Below, in pieces: positions 47,076-60,395 of a stretch of DNA of 64,000 nt (position 1 is its first letter; each line of letters begins with the position of its first letter). The notes beneath the pieces are model-generated. The model searched no databases, was not told where the DNA came from, and was given only the letters and a program-made list of their open reading frames with translations. The stretch is taken from the NCBI GenBank assembly GCA_030141605.1, contig JAQGDQ010000656.1:54041-118040 (forward strand). Reading direction: 5' to 3'. This stretch comes from Tubiluchus corallicola (taxonomy: Eukaryota > Priapulida > Priapulimorpha > Priapulimorphida > Tubiluchidae). The translations under genes and the position numbers were made by a program.

Positions 47076-47999
47076 AAAATTCTTTATTGCTATAAAAATT
47101 ACACATCATTGAATGGTAAATGGTCTCAACTGAAGAAGGTACGTGCATGTATGTGAAACTTTTAGCGCGAATGCTAAAATGATTGGCACTACGCCTATAG
47201 GATTAGCTTCAGCAGCAAGTAACTCGGCTTTAACTTGAGTAAAACACGTTCATACATAATAAACCTCCAATAAAGTTTATTCGCAATTCTTACACCTGTG
47301 ACTAAACTATTTTACAGGTTTATTTTCTCTTCTTTAATTAATATTATCTCCAACTTTCTCGAACTAAGCTAGACTAGAACTCAGTCTTTCAAACTTGCAG
47401 ACTATTCTAACTCCTTTTAGAGCAGAGTTTTTCGTCTTACCGGAATAAGAGACTGTAACGTTTTTGATCATTCAGCGCCGTCGAGCGGCTAAATTAGCAA
47501 ACATAACTTGAAAGAATTTTAAACGTTTTTGAGCGTGACATTCTATGAGCAACAGTTTGCTTGATTGTGGACGTTTTATAAAAGTAATTACGTATTTGTT
47601 AGCTAAAAAATTTGGTACGGAGATGTGAATCCACAAAAACAGTTTTTCTTTAATCCAGGTCTCAGAACTTCAGTCTAATATACTTCAAGCTCTCTACAAA
47701 TTCAGTCAATCTTTATATAGCCAATTACAAAGTTTGTACACGCTAATATACCGCATAATAATTTTAAAATGTAATATTTGCCTATTAAATATTTTAACCA
47801 ATGAGCTGCATAAACACTTTGAAATGAACTTACTTTCCTGTCGTGCAATAGATGGCGCTGCAAGTTTGGGAAGCGCCATAACTTTCGATGCCACTCTGCA
47901 TGCTAAACTTCGAGATCTATTTAGGCTACTTGCAGACTTGCAGTGCCTTCGGTTCCCTGCGCAAGTGTCTGTGGAATCAGTGTGACATCGAGTTGTAGA
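47076..47999. other. spacer
   Basis: No gene recognised. The frame at 47734-47985 has no domain support. Confidence 0.35.
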
Positions 48000-48560
48000 G
48001 AAAATGTGAAGTCAAAGGTACAATTTGTCTGCCTTCCATGTTATATGGTCTGAAAGTACGTCATTTGCTAGTCTGCAATACCAGCCCTTACGATTCATAA
48101 TGCACCCTTCTTGGAAAGACAAAATTCGAAATATAGAAGTCCTCGGGCGCGTCAACATGCCAAGTGTGATACACAATCTGGGCTACTGTCAGGCTTTGAT
48201 GGACTGGCCGTCTAGTATACACGGTTTCTAGTTGCCTACCAAACGCTGTTCTTTGTGATGAGCTTACAAGTTATAACAAGTAGTCATAAAGAGATGGACA
48301 AAAACTTTGATACAAGGTCGCCTAGACTATTAGGAGGACCTTGATTATGATAGATCAAAATGGCACTCTCTTCTCCATGCCAGCATCAATATCATTGAAA
48401 CCAACCCAGTAGAAGAACACCAGAGGAAATCTTGGGAGAGGCGCAATCAGGCAGAGACGGAAGCTTCGACCAATATCTGTGGCGTTGACTTCACCTGCCA
48501 GCCACATAAGATTTAAGCACAGAATGATATGAATCCTGCAAATCTTAATCGATCACAATG
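48000..48560 (+). pseudogene. LINE pol C-terminal remnant
   Basis: The frames read, in order: ICLPSMLYG, then WKDKIRNIEVLGRVNMPSV, then a broken stretch corresponding to VLCDELT...KLRYK, and finally CGVDFTCQPHKI. This order (LLYG, W.DK.RN.EVL.R..MPS, G.L..GKR..GRP.LRYKD, C-terminal cysteine motif) is that of the C-terminus of a widespread invertebrate non-LTR pol type. Several frameshifts and stops are present. Confidence 0.55.
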
Positions 48561-48587
48561 GACTGTCTGCTACTGCTGCTGTTACTC

Positions 48588-49062
<475 letters not shown>

Positions 49063-49800
49063 CCCTATCAAATTATTAGTAGTAGTTGTAAGGATTTCAT
49101 TATTGTATGAAACCTTTAAAGTTTTAATAACATACAATTGATTTATGCCTCAGAAAAAGGAAACTGACCACACGGAGCCATAGTCGCTTGAGGGCTGCAA
49201 TAAATAAAATGAATTTAAGAAGGCAAAAAAGTAAATTTGATCTTGGCAAAAAAGTTGTAGCTTTGATTGCATTTTTGTAATTTCAATTATCGATCTTTGA
49301 AATAACAGTTACAAAAATCAGATAATGTGACGTTTTAAACCGATTAAATTTTGAAATCCAAACTTCGCAGAAAGAAATGTAAGTCGGGCTGTGCTAAGAT
49401 TTGAATCATAAGCCTTTGGGGGTAGGGGTTCAAATAAAGGTTATCACGTTATCTAATGCGCAAATAGTTGTGCCTCATTGAGCACTATAATTATGAATGC
49501 AATAATGAAAAATAATCGTTTTTGCAGCCGTAACATGTGGAAACCCTGTTGGGAATTATTTACAAGACAGTGAAAACGCAAAGAGATTGTTTTACCTTAC
49601 AAAACTATTTTATTGTGAAAAAGTTACAGTTTCAATTATTTCGCCAATTAGAAATTCACGCCAAATGTAATTTTATCTTTCAAACTTAATTAATAAACAT
49701 GTGGTATAATGAGGTTTACCTATTTGTATAAAAAGCAAGTGAAACAATGTGGCTACATGGAGAAGTAAGGAAAGATAGACATGTGCACATATAAAGAAAC
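49063..49800. other. spacer
   Basis: AT-rich; nothing firm recognised. Confidence 0.35.
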
Positions 49801-49960
<160 letters not shown>

Positions 49961-50550
49961 AGGCAGAGAGTGTGTGTGTGTGAGAGAAAAACAAAGTGAA
50001 TGAAAAGAGAGAAAACAATAAAAGAAAGAAATGTAAAAAGAAGGAAGGAAGGTAAAAAGGAAGAAACAAACAAACAAATAAACACAGAAGGAAAAAAGAA
50101 AGTAAATATGAAAAAAGAGATAAAAGAAAAACAGAAGAGAAGGCGAGAAAGAGAAAAAACAAAAAATGAAAAAAATCGAAACAAGAGCGAGAAACTGGAG
50201 AGAGACAGAAAAAGAGGATGAGGCAGAGAGGAAGGGAGAAAGGGCGCGAAAGAGATGAAAGAATCTATAAAGAAGCACAAGTGCTAACCAAACAACAAAC
50301 CATGAAAATAGCAAAATAGAAAGCCGCCATCTTACCATCACTGAACTGATTGAGCATTAAATGTTCAATTTAGGGGAGATGAGCGCTACAATGTTCCAAA
50401 TATATTCAAAAATATATACGCACAACAGCAGACTGAGTCCTGCTTAAAGAGGGCAGCACATTTCCACGTACATAACGTAATTACAAACATTTAATTCAAT
50501 AAAAGATAACAAGTGCGTAATAAAAATAGATTCTTTCATAAATTTCTCTG

Positions 50551-51942
50551 CTAAACCAAATCAGTTACTAAGTCAACGCGAGGGAAACCGTTCAAGAGCA
50601 TATCTCTTTCACTGCGTCGAATGACCGTTGTCGCCGTCGCCGTTTTGGACGCCGGCTTATCGAAGTTGTGCAACACTCGACGGTGATGTAAATGGTACAC
50701 ACCGGAAACACTGGGATTACTGGAATGACTGGATTCCGGTGGTCCTCGGGAATACCTCAGCGTCTTGTTGCTCTTGTCAGTGTAGCTACCGCCGCTGCAC
50801 AACCTCTCGCGGAACAGTATTACCAGTGCTTTCCGAAAATTCACACCCCAGACAGCGTAGAGGATGAAATTAATGGAAAAGTTGGTGTAATAGAGTAGCT
50901 GAAAGAAATTCTGCAAGAGGACGAATACCGGCGTAAACTGGTGTTGAGGATCAAGACATGTCTGAATAAACATGTACATCCTCAATGCGTAACTCGGCAA
51001 GTTCAACACTAGAAACACAGTTGATATCAATAGTAACAGCTTGGCAATGCTGTACTGAGACTTTGACGTTTGAGCAGAGTTTCTGGCCGAATTTATCGGA
51101 TCGAGGACCTGGCACTTCCGCGTGAACCACAGGACCTGGGCGCCGATAAAACTATTGAGGACGATCAGCGAAAGGCATGGAATGATTAGCGTAACGACCG
51201 TATCAACGTGGTTCAATATCGAGTGAGTGTTAAAGTACTTCTGCAGGGGAGCGCATGCCGTCTGATTGATGCTTTCCATGAGAACAATGCCCGTGGTCCA
51301 CAAGTTATAACTGTAAGCTAGCAAGGCGCACGTTGTTAAGAACAACACCACAATCTTGGAACGTTCCATTGTGCACATTCGCGGCCGGTGTAACGGATAG
51401 CACACCGCAATGAATCGTTCCACGGTGAAACCGACGATGAACCAAACCGAAAGGAAACTGGTCACCGAGGAAGAATAAACGAGTAACTGACACCACCCGT
51501 TCCGGTTGAACAAGTCCACACCGAAATATCCGAACCACAACAAGAACAGTGTGAACAGGTAACCGGTGTCGGCCACTGCCAAAGCCGACAGGTAGTAACT
51601 GGACGAACGTTTCCTTAGATACGTGCAACTAAACACGGCAAATGATATCAGGTTTCCCACAATGCCAATAAAAATAATCACTGGTACATAGTACATGTGA
51701 AATCCATATATGACGCTAGACAACCTAGCGTTAATTAGATCGTCATTATCATTTGATGATTCATCAACAGTTTCTATACTGACAGTCGTGCCATTTGCGT
51801 CAGAGTAACTACCGTTTTGTTTTCGAATTAGACCCACCATTTTATACGTGTGAATGAATGAGTTATTCAAATAAACAGATCCGTTCACTCCTTCAAAGAT
51901 GTTGTTTCCTTCCATAGTGTTGCTACGTTTTATTGTCTGCAT
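50551..51942 (-). CDS. class A (rhodopsin-like) GPCR, probable neuropeptide receptor
   Basis: A single uninterrupted frame of 463 codons encodes a plasma-membrane seven-helix receptor. The N-terminus (~80 residues) has several N-glycosylation sites (NGS, NNS, NGT). Helix 1 holds GNLISF (Asn97); helix 2 SALAVADTG (Asp125). Helix 3 starts at Cys151, pairs with Cys230 of loop 2, and ends ERF (175-177) in place of DRY. Helix 5 has Pro255; helix 6 reads LNLPSY (314) instead of CWxP. Helix 7 ends NFILY (358-362) instead of NPxxY, then helix 8 NFRKAL. The C-tail is Ser/Arg-rich. The layout is that of invertebrate peptide receptors loosely grouped with TRH- or FMRFamide-type receptors; the ligand cannot be told from sequence. 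I start at the first ATG (51942); a second ATG at 51915 has a better context (ACTATGG). The lack of introns is notable beside the spliced gene at 0-3.5 kb. Confidence 0.9.
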   Translation of the reverse strand: MQTIKRSNTMEGNNIFEGVNGSVYLNNSFIHTYKMVGLIRKQNGSYSDANGTTVSIETVDESSNDNDDLINARLSSVIYGFHMYYVPVIIFIGIVGNLISFAVFSCTYLRKRSSSYYLSALAVADTGYLFTLFLLWFGYFGVDLFNRNGWCQLLVYSSSVTSFLSVWFIVGFTVERFIAVCYPLHRPRMCTMERSKIVVLFLTTCALLAYSYNLWTTGIVLMESINQTACAPLQKYFNTHSILNHVDTVVTLIIPCLSLIVLNSFIGAQVLWFTRKCQVLDPINSARNSAQTSKSQYSIAKLLLLISTVFLVLNLPSYALRMYMFIQTCLDPQHQFTPVFVLLQNFFQLLYYTNFSINFILYAVWGVNFRKALVILFRERLCSGGSYTDKSNKTLRYSRGPPESSHSSNPSVSGVYHLHHRRVLHNFDKPASKTATATTVIRRSERDMLLNGFPRVDLVTDLV

Positions 51943-52228
51943 CACAGTGTAACAACAGAACGTCTTTCTTTTATGCACAAAAGCTATGAGACAGTAATAT
52001 CATACTGAATTACTGTGTACGTTGACTCAATGAACCACGATGCGATGACATCAAACTAATTAACTTATACATCAGCTTCAATGAAATCCGGCGTGTGACA
52101 GACACTGCAAGACGCCTTGCAAATAGTGTGCAAACAGGTGTAGATGAATAATTTATTTGACCTCTTCAGGCGACGAACACGCGAATGGCGCCCCCCGTGC
52201 TCTCTGGCTTTCCTTTTCCAAACACGGG

Positions 52229-52356
52229 CGCTTTCCTAATCTGTGTAACAATTCTAGCGGAAAAATAATGCCCGGGCCTGGAGCGCACAGGGTGCCTTCC
52301 TACTCTCTGTAACAATTCTAGCGGAAAAATGATGCCCGGGCCTGGAGCGCCCAGGG
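52229..52356 (-). promoter_or_regulatory. 64-bp tandem duplication upstream of the GPCR gene
   Basis: Two adjacent copies (52229-52292 and 52293-52356) share TAACAATTCTAGCGGAAAAA and GATGCCCGGGCCTGGAGCGC almost exactly. They lie about 290-410 bp 5' of the GPCR start, in a locally GC-rich stretch with the palindrome GCCCGGGC. A promoter-proximal role is inferred from position only. Confidence 0.5.
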
Positions 52357-52439
52357 GAAAAACGGTTTGTAATCAGCGATTTCCTAGCAGAAGATTTAGT
52401 GAAACCGATGTTTTCTGCGCGCCGTAGAACAATTTTCAC

Positions 52440-53145
52440 ACTGACGAGATTTCAGAATATTAATGCGCCACTGCTGGAGGAAGTCACACAAGAAGCCAGT
52501 AGAATCTGAAACAAGTAACATAATTAACACATTATTGATTTTATATGCATTTTATATATGACATGTTGCAGTATGTTGACCCCTTCGTGCGGAGACTACT
52601 TTGGGCAATTTAAATTATTGTATTTTGGTCGAAATTTTTGGTTACCAGTCGAGTTACAATGACCCATAAATAATAATAATAATATGCAAAAAACGCGTCA
52701 CGTGTGTTAGTTTAGTTTAATTTCCAGATATTTCTTATTTATTTGCACGTTCAAACAAAGACAGGCCCTTCAATAAATTATAAAATAATTACAATTTCAA
52801 CAATGAAATGCACAGACACTAAAAATACACATTTACAAACTACTTACAAACAACATACACGAGTAGGAAATAAGCCTTTTCATAGCTTCGTTGTGCGCAC
52901 GCGCGGTTGCTGCAGGTCAAAGGTTAAGTGTACTAGACCAACGCGTCTTAACTGCAACCGAAACTTGACGTGTCTGTCAAGCAAACCCGTCTGTCGCATC
53001 AGTTCGGTAACATTAGTTGTTTTATGGGGACTCTACTTAATTGTGCATTGTTTCTTTATTTAATTAAAGCTTCTTAAATGTCAGTACTTTTATAAATGTA
53101 AAGCGCAACTGAGTATTTTTATTTATCTGGGGCGCTATGTAAATT
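52440..53145. other. spacer
   Basis: No gene recognised. The 106-codon frame at 52743-53063 lacks domain support. Confidence 0.35.
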
Positions 53146-53147
53146 TT

Positions 53148-53345
<198 letters not shown>

Positions 53346-53399
53346 GACAATAACAAAACGTCATACAACGGGCTAAGAAGCAAACGTCAAGTCAAAAGT

Positions 53400-54358
53400 T
53401 AAGGGCGACAAAACCAATCTCATTCAATTACTTTTCCAGCCAAATTATTGATTTTTCAGCCTAATGTAGGTTTACAACAATCGTAAAAGCGCAATAACCC
53501 GAATGATGTTTCACTGCAAATTTGCGATAAATTTTAATCTTTGGCCGTGAAAAATTCGCATCTAACTCGGCCTTTAACGAAATGGAAAACTATGGTTATA
53601 CGGGTTTCAGTGAATTTTATCACCCATTTTATAGTTTGTGCAAGCCACAATTAGCAACAACTTCTACGTTCAAATGACTTTATTGGGTTCTATTTATGAT
53701 TGGGAATAAAAAATAGTGAAATAATGACAGGTTTCACAGTTCTGCTTAAATTTGCAAAAATGCACTGATTTCCTGTAAGTTGTTTTTAATTAATTACATT
53801 TCAAGGAGAAATAACTTAGTGAAGAACTACAATAAGCTCGATCCAACGACGTCAGATCATTTTTAAATTTATTTAAAGTAAAAAATTGCAATCATTAAAC
53901 GTGGCAAATTAATAAATTGCACATGAATGGACACGGTAAAACCTGACGCCATCAGGAATAAAAATGAGTTATTCTTGAGGAAAATAATTTATAATTTATT
54001 GGGTGAAAGTACATTAACAAAATTATACTGCCATTAATTACAAAGTACAGATTAATTACAAAACAATTATTATAAGTACAAGATGGTACGTAGCACATCA
54101 AACAAAAAATATAAAAACTAACATCAAGCACTGATGTATGTTATAAACCCCAACTTCACATACACATTCAACGCACTAAAATTGTTGACAAAGCTAACAA
54201 TCCTATTTTGTGAATACAAAACTCTATAGCTTCCTCGTATTTACAAAACATTTATTTATTAAGTTACAAACAATTGTTAGTATTTCTAGATCTTTGCTCC
54301 CTACCAAAAACAAATATTTGTCAAAATATACAAAAATGTAAATAATACATATATGAAG
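53400..54358. other. AT-rich spacer
   Basis: Nothing recognised. Confidence 0.4.
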
Positions 54359-54360
54359 AT

Positions 54361-54365
54361 ACACA

Positions 54366-54448
<83 letters not shown>

Positions 54449-54470
54449 ACATATATATATATATATATAA
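54361..54470 (+). repeat. (CA)n(TA)n microsatellite
   Basis: About 45 CA units followed by about 10 TA units. Confidence 0.95.
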
Positions 54471-54804
54471 AGATGCGAAGAGATGAGTACACGTTAACAG
54501 AGATAGAATTCGTATAATCAATTTGCTAGTGGTAGAAAGAATCATAATAGTCACGAAGAACACTTGACACCCAAAGTTAAACAGCATAAGACCTGAGTAT
54601 TAAATGAATACGTGGCATCTTCAGGAAAATGCGTTTTCATTTGCATCATGACAAGCATGATGACTCTCTTGATGACAAGCTAATGTGACATTGACACTGA
54701 CAATGACATTGGAGAGTTCGTATATTACTTTTTACTCACTTAAGAAAGATTTAATAGATATCAAAACATATAAAGTTAGTATAACAACTTTATACAACAG
54801 GCTG

Positions 54805-54937
54805 CGGCTGCTGCTGCTGCTGATGATGATGATGATGAGGATGATGACGACGACGAGGAGGAGGATGGTGGTGGTGGTGTTCGTGATGATTTCATGACGA
54901 TGATGATGATGTTGGTGGTGGTGGTGGTGGTGGTGGT

Positions 54938-54969
<32 letters not shown>

Positions 54970-55050
54970 TGGTGGTGGTGGTGGTGGTGGTGGTGGTGGT
55001 GGTGGTGGTGGTGGTGGTGGTGGTGGTGGTGGTGGTGGGTGATGATGATC
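54805..55050 (+). repeat. (GAT)n/(GGT)n/(GGC)n trinucleotide microsatellite
   Basis: Ordered blocks CTG, GAT, GGT, GGC, GGT. Poly-His, poly-Thr and poly-Ser minus-strand frames are artefacts. Confidence 0.95.
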
Positions 55051-55069
55051 CAAACGCTTTGCAAACGTA

Positions 55070-55738
55070 ACCCACCATTACTGTTGTTGTTGTTGTTGCT
55101 GTCGCTGTATTCCCCTACTCGATTTGTTGAGAAAAGTTAAAATTAACCTATTTTTCAAAATGTTAAGGAGAAATCTTCACCAGGTTTTTTTTGATTTCCT
55201 GAGCTCACAGTGCATTTTTTCGTGAGTACTCCCGCTGACACATTGTGCTGTTCATTGTCGTTTTCTTCTGGTAGGTTTTACCGATTTTACAACTAAATAT
55301 GATAAAAAGAATGAGATTGTTTATATGTTTCTTGCTTCCAGAATTCACACTAATTCACACTGTTACTTGAGATTCTGCGTACTTTTCCATAAGCAGAAAA
55401 TTCAGTCTATCCCTTGCTATTTCTCTTAATATACAGAAAGTTATAGGAAATGAGATTGAAACCATTTCTTCGCGAAATTCAAAGACGTCTTTTGCAAAAT
55501 TTCACACCTTCGGAAATGAATGTAGTTTATGAAAAGCTGCTAAATTGCAGGTTAATTAGTCGGTGGTAAGCTCAGGTCTTGGCGGACAAGCTTTTCTGAA
55601 GCTCTCAATCAGCCGTAAAATGCAAAAGAAATTTTCTACAAAACTACAGCAGAAGGCCATTTGATTCCTTCCTTTATTCTTTAGACTTCTCTTTCGTGGA
55701 TTCTAAAATTACTCTTTCTATCCCGCCGAAAGAGAGGA
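55070..55738. other. spacer
   Basis: Nothing recognised. Confidence 0.4.
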
Positions 55739-55905
55739 ATGGAAGAAGACAGAAAGAGTGAGCGTATGACAGAAAGAGAGAACAGGAGAGAGAGGAGGGA
55801 GTGAGAGGTGGGGAAGAGGCATAAGAAAGAGGCGGAAGAGAGAGTTAGAAAGAGAATAAGAAAAAGAGAAACAAGAAAAAGAGAGAGAAAGAAAGAGATT
55901 GGGGG
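55739..55905 (+). repeat. GA-rich low-complexity tract
   Basis: Purine-rich GAGAGAGG/GAAAGAG sequence. Confidence 0.85.
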
Positions 55906-56534
55906 AGATTATTTAATTATTGTATGTCTTTTTATTAAGCAATAAATACATTGTTTCCCTCTATTTGCAGGGATTCGTTTACAAAATTCAATATAGCTAT
56001 TTACGATAACAATATTATGCATAATGTAAATTTTGTACATACATACATACTTTAGTAGTAGTGTTTCAGATTAGCTATTTAACTTTGATATATAATATAT
56101 ATATATATACATCAAAAGCACAAGTATAACTTTCACAACACATATAAAGAATAAATGTAAAATATATACATATTTTACACTATAATTTACATAATGATTT
56201 CATTTTAACGCAGTTCATGTTTTTCTGTACATATAATTTGAATTAACTATTTACGTATGCACTGATATACAATATTTACATATGCCTGACATACATCTTT
56301 ATCTCTTTTTACATAAATACACTTTTACATACGCTTATCTTGGCTGAGGGCAGAACTTGTCTTAAATTTATTTGAAATTGGTGGTCTACCACATTCTGGT
56401 GTTTGAGGGGCTGCATTATTACAATGACAGCAATCTGTATTTTGTTCACCTATTCTATGCCGAAATGATTTAGTCCCTCTATTTAAAAGTAAGCTTGATG
56501 CAGTTGTTTCAATAAGTCTTTTGTAGTGTGTTAT
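55906..56534. other. AT-rich spacer
   Basis: Nothing recognised beyond a short TA run near 56093. Confidence 0.4.
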
Positions 56535-57010
<476 letters not shown>

Positions 57011-57774
57011 GAGTGAGTGAAAAATGCTGGAAATTAATAGCGAATGAGTGCTTTCTGTCACGTTTGCACTGTGTCTGATTATTGCAGCTGCTGGCTTCAA
57101 CATTATGTGAAGCCACTCAATTGCTGGCTTCTTCTTGTTGTTGTTATTTCCTTATTTACCAAACGTCAATTTACCAAATATCTCCAAGAGATACTTGTTT
57201 TCCAAATTTGCGTCAAAAGAACGAATAACAGCTAAATAGACAGTGTGTGTGTGCTCAGTTTACGAGTCTAAGCAACATCGGGCCGTGTTAATAAATGGTA
57301 AGGTGACCAATGAGAAAAAGCAAAATCGTCTGAAAGTCTTCAAAATAAAAAAATCAGGCCGATACGTCAGCACAAATCATCAACATTTTTGATTTAGCAG
57401 AGCAAAGGGGGCGACCAGAGCAGGGTCTACTTAAAAAGGCCTACACAGAAATTCTGAAACGTTCACAAACAATATTGTCCTTTTTTGACCAATCTTTTAT
57501 CGTACAACTATTGGGTGAAGCCATTGAAGTTAACCTGTTTGAGTAACTGATTTGCATTTATCTGTCAGCTTGCTCCTATTCGACTTTTTATCAGGTTACC
57601 AAATGTATTAATATTTTAAGTAGCCCAGGTTAATATTCTTGGCTGAAATTGACCCACTAAATCATATTTGTCTTCAACCTGTTGGTATCAGCTGATATTC
57701 AGTTCACCAAGCGTTTATTTACCTAGTATCTGTATAACTGAATGTTCATCTATCACTCGAATCACCCGTCCGTC

Positions 57775-58405
57775 TATTCCTCCGTCCATCCGACCATCCA
57801 TTCACCCATCCATCCAGCCAGCCATCCATCCATCCATCCATCAATTCATCTATCCATCCATCCATCCATCCATTCATCCATCCACCCACCCATCCATCCA
57901 TCCATCCATCCATCCATCTATCCATTCATCAGTCTTTCCATCAATCCATCCATCCATCCATCCATCCATCCATCCATCCATCCATCCATCCATCCATCCA
58001 TCCATCCATCCATCCATCTATCCATCCATCCATCCATCCATCCATCCATCCATCCATCCATCCATCCATCCATCCATCCATCCATCCATCCATCCATCCA
58101 TCCATCCATCCATCCATCCATCCATCCAGCCATCCATCCATCCACCCATCCATCTGTCTATTCATCAATCCATCTATCCCTCCATCCATCCATCCATCCG
58201 TCCGTCCGTCCATCCATTCATCCATCCATCCATCATCCATCCGTCCATCCATCCATCCATCCTTTTTCCATCCATTCATCCATCCATCTATCTATCCGTC
58301 CGTCCGTCCATCCATCCATCCATCCATCCATCCATCTATCCACCCATCCATCCATCCATCCACCCATCCACCTATCTATTCATCAATCCATCTATCCCTG
58401 CAGCC
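57775..58405 (+). repeat. (ATCC)n tetranucleotide microsatellite
   Basis: About 150 units with variants (GTCC, ATTC, ACCC, ATCT). Frames reading as HPSI or DGWM repeats are artefacts. Confidence 0.95.
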
Positions 58406-58599
58406 ATCCTAATCTTCTGATCTTGACTTTTGAACTCCAAAAAATTCTTTTGTTATGGTGTATAAATTTTCATTTTTCATTATGTATGATCATCTTATCT
58501 TTAAAATTTTCCTAAGGAGACTCATATGAAATGTGTCAATTTGCTTTTCACGAGTAATCGTTAAAACTGCTGTTGTACATAAGTATGCTAGTAACGTAA

Positions 58600-58850
58600 G
58601 CATTAAATAATCGAAAATTCTTAGTAATTTGAAATGTCCGCGCCAACAGTTACTGGTAAAATGTCATTGACTCACCTTCCCAGTGTGCACCACTGACTCA
58701 CCACAAACGTAATTTTAATATTATTGGCAATATAAAGTAATTTATACGTTTGCTTAGTTAGTGAAGTGTGTGCCACGAATGCTCTAATTATTTTTTCAAA
58801 CAATTTCAAACACATGCTTTCTCGCCCTTCAAACAAAACTAATTATAATT
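58600..58850 (-). repeat. dispersed repeat family C, copy 4
   Basis: Matches 42460-42545 directly (CAGTGTGCACCACTGACTCA) and 10780-11040 in reverse (CGAATGCTCTAATTATTTTT). Confidence 0.6.
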
Positions 58851-58859
58851 TAATTAATA

Positions 58860-60045
58860 ATGCTACGGGGTGCTAAACGCCATTTATTTTCGATCCCTCT
58901 ACATTGTGATGGACTCGTCCGTACGAGCCATCGCATAGTGGTGCTGATTATTAGATATAAAACCCATTGAATGGCTTGTTGGTTCAGTGGGCTGACGAAC
59001 AAATGCGTATCTCAGCTCAGCACCTGTTCCGTAATGATAACCAGCTTGCAGCACAGTGACAGATATCTGGCGAGTTACTTAAATGTATAATTTCACTTTG
59101 TTTTTTCACATTGTCTCACATTTTTCACATTTCTCGATGTTTTTTGGAACAAGTGCTGAACATACCTATCAGAACTATCCGGTTTTATTACAATCAATAA
59201 TCTTCTTATTTAATTGTGAGTTTTGCAAAGAAAAAGTGGGATGCGTGTATCGTGTTTGTAATTATCTAACTCCTGAAGCTGCATTCTACCTTTACAAATC
59301 GACAATTCGACCTTGTCGAGCACAGCAGTCACGTGTCACAGCGTGTTGCCTTAGCACACTTGACAGATTGCAAATTCGTATTACCGTTTTGGTTTGCGTC
59401 TGATTTGGAATAAATCATGCAGTTTCTGTTCATTTTTTAAGATTTCAATTTTTCGTTTGCCTGACTTGTTCATTTATGCACAAAATTGTACACATACATT
59501 TCATAATAGCAATAACGAGGTTAAGATAACGAAGTGTAAGTACAAACAAACCTTTTAATGAGGAGGAGACATAAGTTTTTGTGCCGCAGTCTGGGGGTTG
59601 TGGAAAGTATCAACGCAGAGACAATCTAAAAATTGGTGAATATGCCCAAAAACAAAATACGAAAAGAATGAGTAATTATGGCATTAAAACACATACAAAG
59701 TAGAAGTAAATTCAAACTGACTATACTGTAACGTAGACCGGATGGTGCTTATACGCATGTCACGGCGTACTTGTGATGAAAAGGTAGAAAAAACTGTAAT
59801 TAAAGTGAGATTATATAATCAAGTAACTCGCCATATATCTAATTCATTGTACTCCATGCCGGTAGTTATTACGGAGCAGGTGCTGAGGTGGAAAACGCAC
59901 TAGTCCACTGGATCGACGAGACATTCCATAGCGACAATTTTATACCTGCTAGTCAACCCCACTACGCAATGGCTTCGAATAGACGAGACCACCACAATGT
60001 AAATTGGTGAGTCGAAAATAAATTCGTTCCCGTAACGATGCTATT
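58860..60045. repeat. 1.2-kb inverted-repeat element
   Basis: Left arm (about 58860-59098) and right arm (about 59803-60045) are diverged inverted copies. Shared blocks are ATTTATTTTCGA, TACATTGTG, TCAGCACCTG.TCCGTAAT and TATGGCGAGTTACTT (TCTGGCGAGTTACTT on the left). The left arm contains TGGTTCAGTGGG, like a tRNA A box, so the arms could be two opposed SINE copies. The 700-bp interior holds a LINE scrap. Confidence 0.65.
59230..59400 (+). pseudogene. LINE pol scrap
   Basis: The frame reads CVYRVCNYLTPEAAFYLYKS then TIRPC, and later TLDRLQIRITVLVC. This corresponds to the R.YL.PE..LYLYKSTIRPC...LD.LQKR motif of invertebrate non-LTR pol proteins, with the segment between deleted. Confidence 0.5.
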
Positions 60046-60302
60046 ATTGTACAGTGAAATTTAATTATTTAAGTGGATTACCATGACAAAGATATACGTT
60101 TTGAACTGGCGTACTGGATAGTTTGTGGCAACAGTGGGTTTTTGTACCCAGAGCTGAATGTATGAATGTCTATAAGTATGAATGTATGAAGAATGTATAC
60201 AGAATGTATGAAATACTGAGGTATTCAACAGCCTCCAATTCTCAATATTCAAGTCTAAATTAAAAGATATAATCATAATGTTTAATCTTTGATTTCATAT
60301 TT

Positions 60303-60350
<48 letters not shown>
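60303..60350 (+). repeat. (TA)n microsatellite
   Basis: About 22 TA units, followed by a short GA tract. Confidence 0.95.
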
Positions 60351-60395
60351 AGGGAGAGAAAGAGAGAGAGAGAGAAGGAAAGGAGAGGGGAGATG

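Noticed and set aside
57668-58515. 250-residue HPSI-repeat frames, and their mirror at 62279-63241
   Set aside because: Translations of the (ATCC)n array; open in several phases and on both strands, with repeat-length differences between arms.
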